The notes under the pieces were generated by a model, which worked only from the letters and a program-made list of their open reading frames with translations, was not told the DNA's origin and ran no database searches. From Defluviitalea raffinosedens (lineage in GTDB: Bacteria; Bacillota; Clostridia; Lachnospirales; Defluviitaleaceae), in NCBI RefSeq assembly GCF_016908775.1, contig NZ_JAFBEP010000002.1:62001-126000 (forward strand): 64,000 nucleotides of DNA. Reading direction: 5' to 3'. The stretch's first letter is position 1. Every line of letters begins with the position of its first letter. The position numbers were made by a program, and so were the translations under genes. Below are positions 17,432-25,610 of the stretch, piece by piece.

Positions 17432-18295
17432 TTATTTATTTTTATTTTCCATCCTGTGAAGATAACTGACTGCTTCCAAAGCAGCCACAGCACCTTCTCC
17501 CACTGCCTTTGTTACTTGATAGGGTCTTCCTGTACAGTCTCCTGCTGCAAAAACTCCAGGAAAATTCGTTTCTAATCTGCGATTTACTTTGATGGTTTTA
17601 TCTTCCATTTCTAAACCTTTTATTAATTGTGTAACCGGAATCGTTTCTTTAATTAAAAACACTCCGTCTACTTTGATCTCTTGATCATCTATACGAACTG
17701 CAGATACAACAGAATCTCCAAGGATTTCTTTTGGTGTTCCTTCTATGATTTCTACCTTTGGATGAACATTCTTCACTTCTTTGTAAGTTGGAAGAAAATA
17801 AACCTTGCTGCAAATTTCCTGAAGGAAATTAACATCTTCCTCTGCTTCCTCTATTTCTCCAATGACCATGGTTGTTTTTCCACGAAATAAAGGTCCGTCA
17901 CAGGTTCCGCAGTAACTCACGCCTTTCCCAAGCAGTTCTTTTTCTCCTGGAATATATTTAGCTTTCGGAATACCGGTGGCTATAATAACCGTTTTAGCTT
18001 CATAAAATTCATTTTCAACGTTTAAAGTATAATAATCCCCCATAGAAAACACTTCCAAAATTCTTCCTTCATGAAATTCAACTCCAAGTGCCTGTGCATG
18101 TTTGATAAACTGCTCCACCATTCCAGGACCACTGATATTAGGCAGGCCTAAATAGTTATCCACTTTTTCTGCTTTGTATAAATAACTGCTTTTAGGATTT
18201 CGCCCGAACACAATCACTTTTTTGTTTCTTATTACTCCATTAATTGCCGCAGAAAGCCCGGCAGGCCCAGCACCAATAATCGCAATATCTAACAT
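17432..18295 (-). CDS. Thioredoxin-reductase-like flavoprotein lacking the NADPH motif (candidate ferredoxin-dependent FFTR)
   Basis: Flavoenzyme of 287 aa that would reduce thioredoxin. It shows the FAD Rossmann motif IIGAGPAGLSAA (about 6-17), the redox pair in SYCGTCDG (C129, C132), and the second FAD motif PGVFAAGDCTG. Where NADPH-dependent enzymes have GGGDSAxEEA and HRRxxxR, this protein has MVIGEIEEAEED and FLPTYKEV, so both NADPH-binding motifs are absent. This matches the clostridial ferredoxin-linked flavin thioredoxin reductases described in Clostridium. It is also shorter than typical NADPH enzymes. The gene is monocistronic with its own promoter and a palindrome over the -10. No ferredoxin or thioredoxin gene is adjacent. 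Confidence 0.88.
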   Translation of the reverse strand: MLDIAIIGAGPAGLSAAINGVIRNKKVIVFGRNPKSSYLYKAEKVDNYLGLPNISGPGMVEQFIKHAQALGVEFHEGRILEVFSMGDYYTLNVENEFYEAKTVIIATGIPKAKYIPGEKELLGKGVSYCGTCDGPLFRGKTTMVIGEIEEAEEDVNFLQEICSKVYFLPTYKEVKNVHPKVEIIEGTPKEILGDSVVSAVRIDDQEIKVDGVFLIKETIPVTQLIKGLEMEDKTIKVNRRLETNFPGVFAAGDCTGRPYQVTKAVGEGAVAALEAVSYLHRMENKNK

Positions 18296-18308
18296 ATTGA
18301 GCCCTCCT

Positions 18309-18355
18309 ATATTGTATTATTACAATATTATATCATGGTATATTTTATTTGTCTA
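18309..18355 (-). promoter_or_regulatory. Promoter of the thioredoxin-reductase-like gene with overlapping palindrome
   Basis: TAGACA (18350-18355), 17 bp, TATAAT (18327-18332) on the minus strand. The inverted repeat ATATTGTA-TTAT-TACAATAT (18309-18328) covers the transcript start and touches the -10, where a repressor would block transcription. Confidence 0.6.
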
Positions 18356-18373
18356 AAGGATTTTGTGTGCGTC

Positions 18374-21043
18374 TTATTTCAATTTTTTTGCAATTTCTCC
18401 TCCTATTAGAGGAATCATTGCAAAAAGCAAAGCCATATCCAGTTCAAAAAGTGACAAAGAAACTGTATGGAAAATAGGCTGTAGAAATGGAATATAAACC
18501 ACTGCCATCAGAAGCAGCAAAGACCCTAATACGCTAATATTCAAAAACATATTTGAAAAAATCTTCATTTTATAAATCATTTTTTCTTCCGAACGGGCGG
18601 AATATGCCCTTAGAAGTTCTCCTACAACCAAAGTGATAAAGCAATAGGTTCTGGCAGCAGTAAGCGCATCCTCTCCATTGAAATGATTAAGTCCATACCA
18701 AAAAGAAAGCAGCGCTGCAAGAGCTAAGGATATGCTTTGAATACCAACAGCAATACTCATTTCTTTATTGACAATAGGTTCATCAGGGTCTCTTGGAGGG
18801 CGTTCCATAATACCTTCTTCCTTTGGTTCTACCCCAAGGGCAAAAGCCGGAAAAGCATCAGTAATCAGATTAATCCATAATAAATGGATCGGAAGAAGAG
18901 GTACTTCAGCTCCAAAAAGCATTGCTATAAAGATCACAAGAAGCTCTCCAATATTGCAGGATAATAAAAAGCCTACGAACTTTCTTATATTGCCAAATAT
19001 TGTCCTTCCTTCTTCAACCGCATCCACAATGCTTGCGAAATTATCATCGGTTAAAATCATATCTGCAGCTTCTTTAGCAACGTCTGTGCCCGTAATACCC
19101 ATGGCAATACCAATATCAGCTTGCTTTAAAGCAGGGGCATCATTAACGCCATCCCCTGTCATGGCAGCAATTTCTCCGTTTTCTTTGACTGCTTTAATAA
19201 GACGCACTTTATGTTCCGGTGAAACCCTGGCAAAAACATTGACTCTTTTCACTTTTTCTTTTAATTCTTCATCACTTAAGGCATCTAATTCTTTGCCATC
19301 CAAAGCTTCTTCGTCCCTGTCTATAATGCCTATAGCTTTTCCTATGGCACTTCCTGTTGTCTTATGATCTCCTGTAATCATAACCACTCGAATGCCTGCT
19401 TTTTTGCAGATGGCTACAGCTTCTTTGGCTTCATCTCTTGGAGGATCAATCATCCCTACCAATCCTAAAAAAATCAGATCTTTTTCTTCATCCAGAACTT
19501 CCTTTACTTCCTCAGGCATTTTATAAGCCAGGGCAAGAACTCTTAAGGCCTCATTGGCAAAAGAATGGTTTTGCTCCATAATCCGTACTCTGTCTTGCTC
19601 CGTCAGTTCTATGGGGTTTCCATCTTTAAAAATATATTTACATCGGCTTAGAACTACATCAGGAGCACCTTTGGTATACATAACAATACCTTTTTTATGC
19701 TGGTGGAAGGTGCTCATTAATTTTCTTTTGGAATCAAAAGGAATCTCTCCAATCCGTGGCATTTCAGCCATAAGAGTTTCTTGGGGATAGCCACCTTTGG
19801 CTCCTAATACAACTAATGCCCCCTCTGTGGGGTCTCCTATGATCTCATCCACACCTTTCTTTAAGTGAGCATCGTTACACAGTACTCCCGCTCTTAGAAG
19901 TCTTTCCAGCGCCGGAGAAGTTTCAGGCTCAAATTTGCCTAAACTACCTTCTTTTTTAATTTCTCCTTCTGTTGTATATCCTCTTCCGGTTACATCCCAT
20001 AAATTTTCTCCGTCGAAAATCTTTACAACTGTCATTTTGTTCTGGGTAAGTGTTCCTGTTTTATCCGTGCAAATCACTGTAGTACTTCCCAGGGTTTCAA
20101 CTGCTCCAAGCCTTTTCATGATAGCATCTTTCTTAATCATTTTTTGCATGCCTAAAGCCAATACTACCGTTACCACCGTAGGCAGTCCTTCTGGTATAGC
20201 AGCAACTGCCAGACTCACCGCAGTCATAAAAATTTCGATGACTTCTTGCCCTCTAAGTAATCCCAGGATAAAAATAATGCCACAAATCCCCAGGCATACG
20301 CTGCCTAAAAGTTTTCCCAGCTGATCCAGTTTTCTTTGAAGAGGTGTCGGGCCTTCTTCAACAGCTTCCAGCATGGAAGCTACTTTTCCTATCTCAGTAT
20401 TCATTCCTGTTGCTACTACAATGCCTTTACCTCTTCCATAAGTAACCACTGTGCTCATAAACGCAGAATTAACTCTGTCACCAATTCCGGCATCTTTTTC
20501 AACCCTTTCACGAGCAGATTTCTCCACGGGCACCGATTCTCCTGTTAAAGCCGCTTCTTCAATTTTCAGATTGACACTTTGAACCAGTCTAAGATCTGCA
20601 GGGATATAATCTCCAGCTTCCAGAATCACCACATCTCCTGGTACTAACTCGGAAGACGGTACCTTTTCTAAAATGCCTTCCCGAATCACTTTAGCCTGAG
20701 GCGCTGCCATATCTTTTAAAGCTTTAAGGGCATTATTGGCACGGTTTTCCTGAAACACTCCCAATACAGAGTTTAAGATAACAATAAGCAAAATAATGAC
20801 TGCATCCGTCGCTTCTCCTACGATCATGGATACAATACTCGCTCCAATTAGAATTAAAACCAAAAAATCTCTAAATTGATCCAGGAACATCTGAAAGATT
20901 CCTCTGCTTTCCTTTTCCTCCAAGCGATTTTCTCCATATTCTTTAAGTCGTCTCGATACTTCTTCCTTAGATATTCCTTGATCCATATCAGTATTCAATT
21001 CCTTTACAACTTCTTCTATACTTTTATCATAAAATGTTTTCAT
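18374..21043 (-). CDS. Cation-transporting P-type ATPase (Ca2+ type, P2)
   Basis: ATP-driven cation pump of 889 aa, PacL/SERCA-like. In order: N-terminal cation ATPase domain, first helix pair, actuator domain with TGES (in LTGESVPVEKSA), the AIPEGLP segment that binds Ca2+ in this class, the phosphorylated Asp in CTDKTGTLTQNK (about 324), the nucleotide-binding domain, AMTGDGVNDAPALKQAD, and the C-terminal helices with IHLLWINLITDAFPA. The start at 21043 follows GGGAGGGAG with good spacing; the frame open to 21085 has none. Export of Ca2+ is the likely role, although Mn2+ cannot be excluded. It is monocistronic. Confidence 0.95.
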   Translation of the reverse strand: MKTFYDKSIEEVVKELNTDMDQGISKEEVSRRLKEYGENRLEEKESRGIFQMFLDQFRDFLVLILIGASIVSMIVGEATDAVIILLIVILNSVLGVFQENRANNALKALKDMAAPQAKVIREGILEKVPSSELVPGDVVILEAGDYIPADLRLVQSVNLKIEEAALTGESVPVEKSARERVEKDAGIGDRVNSAFMSTVVTYGRGKGIVVATGMNTEIGKVASMLEAVEEGPTPLQRKLDQLGKLLGSVCLGICGIIFILGLLRGQEVIEIFMTAVSLAVAAIPEGLPTVVTVVLALGMQKMIKKDAIMKRLGAVETLGSTTVICTDKTGTLTQNKMTVVKIFDGENLWDVTGRGYTTEGEIKKEGSLGKFEPETSPALERLLRAGVLCNDAHLKKGVDEIIGDPTEGALVVLGAKGGYPQETLMAEMPRIGEIPFDSKRKLMSTFHQHKKGIVMYTKGAPDVVLSRCKYIFKDGNPIELTEQDRVRIMEQNHSFANEALRVLALAYKMPEEVKEVLDEEKDLIFLGLVGMIDPPRDEAKEAVAICKKAGIRVVMITGDHKTTGSAIGKAIGIIDRDEEALDGKELDALSDEELKEKVKRVNVFARVSPEHKVRLIKAVKENGEIAAMTGDGVNDAPALKQADIGIAMGITGTDVAKEAADMILTDDNFASIVDAVEEGRTIFGNIRKFVGFLLSCNIGELLVIFIAMLFGAEVPLLPIHLLWINLITDAFPAFALGVEPKEEGIMERPPRDPDEPIVNKEMSIAVGIQSISLALAALLSFWYGLNHFNGEDALTAARTYCFITLVVGELLRAYSARSEEKMIYKMKIFSNMFLNISVLGSLLLLMAVVYIPFLQPIFHTVSLSLFELDMALLFAMIPLIGGEIAKKLK

Positions 21044-21189
21044 ATTCTCCCTCCCTAAGAATTTCTCTAATAAAGTATTTGTCATTATGCCTGATACTAT
21101 AATTCATTCTCTATAGTATATAATTAAGGAAAATATTTCCGAATTTATGTTTTAGTTTGTGAGCATATCCAAAAAATATACTTTCTAGA

Positions 21190-21219
21190 TTGAAAAAAAT
21201 ATGGATATTCAGGTATAAT
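21190..21219 (+). promoter_or_regulatory. Promoter of the LUD gene
   Basis: TTGAAA (21190-21195), 18 bp, TATAAT (21214-21219), followed by an AGAGGGG ribosome site. Confidence 0.65.
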
Positions 21220-21245
21220 ATAAGAAAAAAGAGAGGGGAATAAGC

Positions 21246-21881
21246 ATGGCACCAAAAAACGATTATTACAGAATTAATGCTCGAAAGATTTTAGCTGCCT
21301 TTGAGAAAAGAAGCATCGAAGGGTATTACTGTGAAACAAAGGAAGAAGCTGTAAAAAAGGCTTTGGAACTTATGGAAAAGGGTTCTACGGTATCCTGGGG
21401 AGGTTCTATGACTCTGGAAGAAATAGGGCTGCTGGATGTATTAAGAAAAGAAAATTACTCTCTTTTAGATAGAAGCACTGCAAAAAATAATGAAGAACTG
21501 ACTGAAATTTTTCATAAAGCATTTTCTGCCGATTACTACTTAATGAGCTCCAATGCCATCACTATGGACGGAGAACTCATCAATATTGACGGAACCGGTA
21601 ACAGAGCGGCTGCATTAATTTACGGACCTAAAAATGTGATCATAATTGCAGGAATGAATAAAGTGACTCCTGACGAAGAATCTGCAATACTAAGGGCAAG
21701 AAATGTCGCTGCCCCTATCAATGCTCTTCGCCTCAGCAAAAAAACATCCTGTACCAGTGTGGGAAGCTGCAAGGACTGTTTAACTCCAGATTGCATCTGC
21801 TGCAATATTGTAGTTACCCGTATGTCAAAGGTTCCAAACCGAATCAAAGTGATTCTGGTTGGGGAAGATTTAGGGTATTAA
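21246..21881 (+). CDS. LUD domain protein (LutC/YkgG-like)
   Basis: A 211 aa protein with one LUD (lactate utilisation) domain; motifs include STVSWGGSMTLEEIGL, SSNAITMDGELINIDGTGNR and NVIIIAGMNKV. The C terminus holds a cysteine-rich tail (CTSVGSCKDCLTPDCICC) seen in clostridial stand-alone members. LutC acts with LutA and LutB in lactate oxidation, but no lutAB genes are present here, so that role is not assured. It has its own promoter and a bidirectional terminator shared with glyA. The biochemical function of stand-alone LUD proteins is not settled. Confidence 0.9.
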   Translation: MAPKNDYYRINARKILAAFEKRSIEGYYCETKEEAVKKALELMEKGSTVSWGGSMTLEEIGLLDVLRKENYSLLDRSTAKNNEELTEIFHKAFSADYYLMSSNAITMDGELINIDGTGNRAAALIYGPKNVIIIAGMNKVTPDEESAILRARNVAAPINALRLSKKTSCTSVGSCKDCLTPDCICCNIVVTRMSKVPNRIKVILVGEDLGY

Positions 21882-21887
21882 TACATA

Positions 21888-21921
21888 AAGCCGTAGGAAA
21901 GAATTTCCCTACGGCTTATTT
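21888..21921. terminator. Bidirectional terminator between LUD gene and glyA
   Basis: AAGCCGTAGG pairs with CCTACGGCTT at 21908-21917, with T-rich sequence following on the plus strand. Confidence 0.85.
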
Positions 21922-23157
21922 TTAGTATAGTGGATATTTCGCTACTAATTCTGCAACTTTTTCAGCTGCTTTTGCTTTATTGCTTTCAAAATCTTTTAAA
22001 GTCATCGTAATAATGTCTGCAATCACTTCCATATCCTCTTCTTTCATTCCTCTTGAAGTAACTGCCGGAGTACCTAAACGAATACCACTGGTTACAAAAG
22101 GACTTTGAGGATCAAAAGGAATTGTGTTCTTATTGCATGTAACGCCTATTTGGTCCAGTCTCTTCTCCGCTTCTTTACCGGTTAAATCTAGGTTTCTAAG
22201 ATCCACCATCATAAGATGGTTGTCCGTTCCTCCGGATACAAGATTTAATCCTCTTTCCATTAACGCATTTGCTAAAGCCTTTGCGTTCCTTACGATTTGC
22301 TGCTGATAAGCTTTAAATTCATCGCTTAATGCTTCTTTAAAACTTACTGCTTTTGCAGCAATGACATGCATTAATGGTCCCCCTTGAATACCTGGGAATA
22401 TGGATTTATCAATAAGTTTTGCAAATTCTGCTTTGCAAAGAATCATTCCACCCCTTGGTCCTCTTAAGGTCTTGTGAGTCGTAGTGGTAACAAATTCAGC
22501 ATAAGGTACTGGATTGGGATGAAGGCCTGCAGCCACTAATCCTGCAATATGCGCCATGTCTACCATTAAGTAAGCCCCTACTTCATCAGCAATTTCTCTG
22601 AACTTCGCAAAATCGATAGTTCTGGGATATGCACTGGCTCCGGCAATAATGAGTTTTGGTTTGTGTTCTTTAGCAATTGCCCTTACAAGATCATAATCTA
22701 TATAACCAGTCTTTTCATCCACACCATAAGGTACAATATTATAGTGTTTCCCAGACATATTCACAGGACTTCCGTGGGTTAAATGTCCTCCATGGGAGAG
22801 ATTCATTCCCATAACCGTATCTCCAGGATTTAAAACTGCAAAGAATACGGCCATATTCGCCTGTGCTCCGGAATGGGGCTGAACATTGGCATGCTCTGCA
22901 CCGAAAATTTCCTTTGCCCTTTCGATCGCCAGATTTTCTACAATATCCACATATTCGCATCCGCCATAATATCTTTTTCCCGGATAGCCTTCTGCATATT
23001 TATTGGTAAGAGGAGAACCCATGGCTGCCATAACCGCTTTCGAAACAAAGTTTTCAGAAGCAATCAATTCTATTTTATTATTCTGTCTTCCTATTTCTTT
23101 TTCTATAGCCTGTGCTATTTCTGCATCAACCTTCTGTATTTCTTCAAAAGAGTACAT
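21922..23157 (-). CDS. glyA: Serine hydroxymethyltransferase
   Basis: PLP enzyme converting serine and tetrahydrofolate to glycine and 5,10-methylene-THF, the main source of one-carbon units. The 411 aa length is standard. Family motifs are present: [33 protein letters not shown], the PLP lysine in [14 protein letters not shown], and the C-terminal [15 protein letters not shown]. The ATG follows AGGAGGG with good spacing. A TGCTATAAT extended -10 lies at 23191-23196 on the minus strand. It is not co-transcribed with other folate genes here. Confidence 0.98.
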   Translation of the reverse strand: MYSFEEIQKVDAEIAQAIEKEIGRQNNKIELIASENFVSKAVMAAMGSPLTNKYAEGYPGKRYYGGCEYVDIVENLAIERAKEIFGAEHANVQPHSGAQANMAVFFAVLNPGDTVMGMNLSHGGHLTHGSPVNMSGKHYNIVPYGVDEKTGYIDYDLVRAIAKEHKPKLIIAGASAYPRTIDFAKFREIADEVGAYLMVDMAHIAGLVAAGLHPNPVPYAEFVTTTTHKTLRGPRGGMILCKAEFAKLIDKSIFPGIQGGPLMHVIAAKAVSFKEALSDEFKAYQQQIVRNAKALANALMERGLNLVSGGTDNHLMMVDLRNLDLTGKEAEKRLDQIGVTCNKNTIPFDPQSPFVTSGIRLGTPAVTSRGMKEEDMEVIADIITMTLKDFESNKAKAAEKVAELVAKYPLY

Positions 23158-23226
23158 GATCTATTCCCTCCTGCATTTATAATAAAAAATATTATAGCAT
23201 AATTTGGGTATAAATGAAATATCCTT

Positions 23227-23254
23227 CACTTTATTTATTTAAACAAATAAAGTG
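23227..23254. terminator. A/T-rich hairpin between the DUF2721 gene and glyA
   Basis: CACTTTATTT pairs with AAATAAAGTG around an 8-nt loop. No T run follows on the minus strand, so termination may be inefficient. Confidence 0.4.
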
Positions 23255-23263
23255 TCTTAAAAT

Positions 23264-23665
23264 TCATTTTTTTATCTCAATATCACAATCGCTGAGCTGT
23301 AAAGTCAAAGCCTTTGCAGAAATCAACAGTTCTCTGATTGAAAATCCCAGGGAAGCCATAAGCAGAATCAAACTGCAGGCAAATGTAAACTTTGCTAAAT
23401 CGTAATGGTTTAAAAAAATCAAAAACATGCAAAATACACACAGAAAAAAGCTGCTTACCCCCAGAATCTGCATGTTACGAATGAGTAAAATGCGCTTCTG
23501 GAGATTCTCAATTTGCCCTGATATGATTTCATCAGGTTCGTGTTTGAATTTTGCGTGCAACTCCCGGACCAATTGCGCCAACACCAGAAATCGATTGGTA
23601 TACGCTAAAAGTAGTAAAGAAATTGCAGGAAATAGTAAAGCAGGAGTCGTCAATGTTAATTCCAT
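23264..23665 (-). CDS. DUF2721 membrane protein
   Basis: A 133 aa protein with three predicted helices: LLFPAISLLLLAYTNRFLVL at the N terminus, then a cytoplasmic segment containing HAKFKHEP, then MQILGVSSFFLCVFCMFLIF and FTFACSLILLMASLGF. This is the DUF2721 layout. Function is unknown. The ATG at 23665 is preferred, with GAGGGTGA upstream; the TTG at 23683 starts a longer frame that includes the ribosome site. It is divergent from the ThrE genes. Confidence 0.8.
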   Translation of the reverse strand: MELTLTTPALLFPAISLLLLAYTNRFLVLAQLVRELHAKFKHEPDEIISGQIENLQKRILLIRNMQILGVSSFFLCVFCMFLIFLNHYDLAKFTFACSLILLMASLGFSIRELLISAKALTLQLSDCDIEIKK

Positions 23666-23806
23666 AAATCTCACCCTCTCCAAATAATAAATAACCCTTT
23701 AATTCGTTTGAATTTTAATGCTAATACTTGTATTATATTAATCAGGAATATTTATAGTGTTGTATTCAGCAGATATTCTATTCATTATAAAATGAGGAGT
23801 CTTATC

Positions 23807-24577
23807 ATGCAGCATAAAGCATTATTGAAATTTGCAATTCAGGCAGGAGAAATTATGCTAAGAAGCGGTGCAGAAACCTATCGTGTAGAAGATACCATTG
23901 AACGCATACTCTCCGTGCATAACCTGGAGGTTGTTGAAGCCTTCGTTACCCCTACTGGCATCTTTGCTACCATTGATGACAAATCCATGGAAATGACCAC
24001 TCTTGTTAAACGAATTCGTCATCGTTCTATTCGTTTGGATAAAGTTATGTTGGTTAATGATCTTTCCAGGAGATTTACAGAAGGAAAAATATCTCTGGAA
24101 AATGCAATGCTTGAACTTAATGAGATTGATCAAAAACCTCCTTACCCCTATTATATCATGATTGGCTCAACAGGACTGGTTTCTGCATTTTTTACTGCTG
24201 TATTCGGGGGTAATTTAAGAGACTGCATTGTTTCATTTGTCATTGGCATTTCCCTTGGAATGATGCAGCATTTCTTTAACAAAATAAGATCTTCCAGATT
24301 TCTGACGGACCTCATCGGTGGTTGTTTGATTGGAAGTATTGCGCTGTTATTTACCAGGTTTCTTCCCTCAACACATCTGGATCAAATTATTATCGGATCC
24401 ATCATGCCCCTTGTTCCCGGCGTTGCCATTACCAATGCTATACGGGATACCATAGAAGGAGATTTATTATCTGGTGTATCAAGGGCTGTGGAAGCTTTCT
24501 TTGTAGCCATCTCCATCGCAACAGGGGTAGGTGTCGTTTTAAAAATCGGATTGGCTCTTCTGGGAGGTATACTATGA
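23807..24577 (+). CDS. Threonine/serine exporter, ThrE N-terminal half (DUF1212)
   Basis: First half of a split ThrE-type amino acid exporter, 256 aa. A cytoplasmic amphipathic start (IMLRSGAETYRVEDTIERIL, with a later FVTPTGIFA) precedes about five membrane helices ending in IGLALLGGIL. The start at 23807 is supported by GAGGAG 7 nt upstream. Its TGA overlaps the ATG of the second half (ATGA), which implies translational coupling and a two-subunit transporter. Threonine or serine export is the family role; the actual substrate is not shown. Confidence 0.9.
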   Translation: MQHKALLKFAIQAGEIMLRSGAETYRVEDTIERILSVHNLEVVEAFVTPTGIFATIDDKSMEMTTLVKRIRHRSIRLDKVMLVNDLSRRFTEGKISLENAMLELNEIDQKPPYPYYIMIGSTGLVSAFFTAVFGGNLRDCIVSFVIGISLGMMQHFFNKIRSSRFLTDLIGGCLIGSIALLFTRFLPSTHLDQIIIGSIMPLVPGVAITNAIRDTIEGDLLSGVSRAVEAFFVAISIATGVGVVLKIGLALLGGIL

Positions 24578-24993
24578 TTCTTCAGACAATCAGTGCGTTT
24601 TTTGCTACTTTCTTTTTTGCACTCCTTTTCAATATTTCAAAAAAACAGCTTTTATTTTGTGGGGGAATCGGTGCTTTTGGGTGGCTCATCTACTTATGTT
24701 TTTTTAATTTAACGGATTCTGTGGTTCTGGCCAGTTTTATCAGTGCGCTCAGCATCAGTATGATTTCCAGGATTTTTTCGATCATTCGAAAAGTCCCTGT
24801 GACCGTTTTCCTAATATCGGGTATTATTCCTCTTGTTCCGGGCGCAGGAATGTATCGCACCATGTATGCTATGCTTGCCCAGAACTTCCAGGAAACTGCC
24901 TTTTATGGTGCCCAAACCCTTGAAGTTGCCGGAGTCATAGCTATTGCCATAATTTTTACCTCTTCTTTACCTCTTGGATTAAAAAAGCGATAA
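24574..24993 (+). CDS. Threonine/serine exporter, ThrE C-terminal half (DUF3815)
   Basis: A 139 aa membrane protein that starts at the ATG overlapping the previous stop. It has about four or five helices and the family segment ISGIIPLVPGAGMYRTMYAM, which also echoes IMPLVPGVAITNAIRDT in the first half. The longer frame upstream of 24574 is only the out-of-frame shadow of the first gene. The stop lies inside the terminator stem. Confidence 0.88.
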   Translation: MILQTISAFFATFFFALLFNISKKQLLFCGGIGAFGWLIYLCFFNLTDSVVLASFISALSISMISRIFSIIRKVPVTVFLISGIIPLVPGAGMYRTMYAMLAQNFQETAFYGAQTLEVAGVIAIAIIFTSSLPLGLKKR

Positions 24994-25025
24994 GGAGTAA
25001 GCCGTCTGCTTTACTTTATCGCTTT
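24984..25025. terminator. Bidirectional terminator between thrE genes and iorB
   Basis: AAAGCGATAA pairs with TTATCGCTTT, with an inner GTAA(A)GC-type stem; convergent genes lie on each side. Confidence 0.75.
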
Positions 25026-25036
25026 AATACCTTATT

Positions 25037-25609
25037 TTATAATTCATATCCCACTAAAAAAGCCTTTTGATTGATTTCAATCGTTTTAGGAGGTACAACT
25101 CTTTCAATGGATTCTATCCATGTATTTTTATCTAATCCTAAATGTTTTGCCAATATCCCCAGCAAAACCGTATTTAACACCTTTATATTTCCCAGTTCCC
25201 TTGCTATTTTTAAAGCATCCACAATATAGGTCTGCCTGCAGACCTGCTTAATTTTTTCCAGTATATCCTTAGGATACTGTGCTGTACCAGTAATCACCGG
25301 CATAGGATTGATTTCCTGATCATTGACGATGGCAATCCCATCTTCTTTTAAGTAGTGAATCCATCGAAGAGCCTCCAATTTTTCAAAGGCTAAAAGAATA
25401 TCTGCACAGCCTTCTTCAACCAAAGGAGAATATACTTTTTTGCCATATCTTACATGGGTTACAACACTTCCGCCTCTTTGAGCCATTCCATGAACTTCAG
25501 ACATTTTTACATCATAGCCTTTATTGATTGCAACATCTCCAATAACTCTGCTGGTAAGTAAAGTACCCTGTCCCCCAACACCTACAATGAGTATATTTTT
25601 TGTTTTCAT
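25037..25609 (-). CDS. iorB: Indolepyruvate:ferredoxin oxidoreductase, beta subunit
   Basis: Gamma-domain subunit of the 2-oxoacid oxidoreductase that decarboxylates aryl pyruvates from Trp, Phe and Tyr transamination and reduces ferredoxin. The 190 aa length is typical. It begins with the family motif ILIVGVGGQGTLLTSRVIGD and includes EVHGMAQRGGSVVTHVRYG. It starts 1 nt after the iorA stop, so the two are translationally linked. The shared terminator lies behind it. Confidence 0.96.
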   Translation of the reverse strand: MKTKNILIVGVGGQGTLLTSRVIGDVAINKGYDVKMSEVHGMAQRGGSVVTHVRYGKKVYSPLVEEGCADILLAFEKLEALRWIHYLKEDGIAIVNDQEINPMPVITGTAQYPKDILEKIKQVCRQTYIVDALKIARELGNIKVLNTVLLGILAKHLGLDKNTWIESIERVVPPKTIEINQKAFLVGYEL

Positions 25610-25610
25610 T

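Noticed and set aside
23227-23254. Efficient terminator between the DUF2721 gene and glyA
   Set aside because: The stem is A/T-only in large part and no T tract follows on the transcribed strand, so it is listed with low confidence only.
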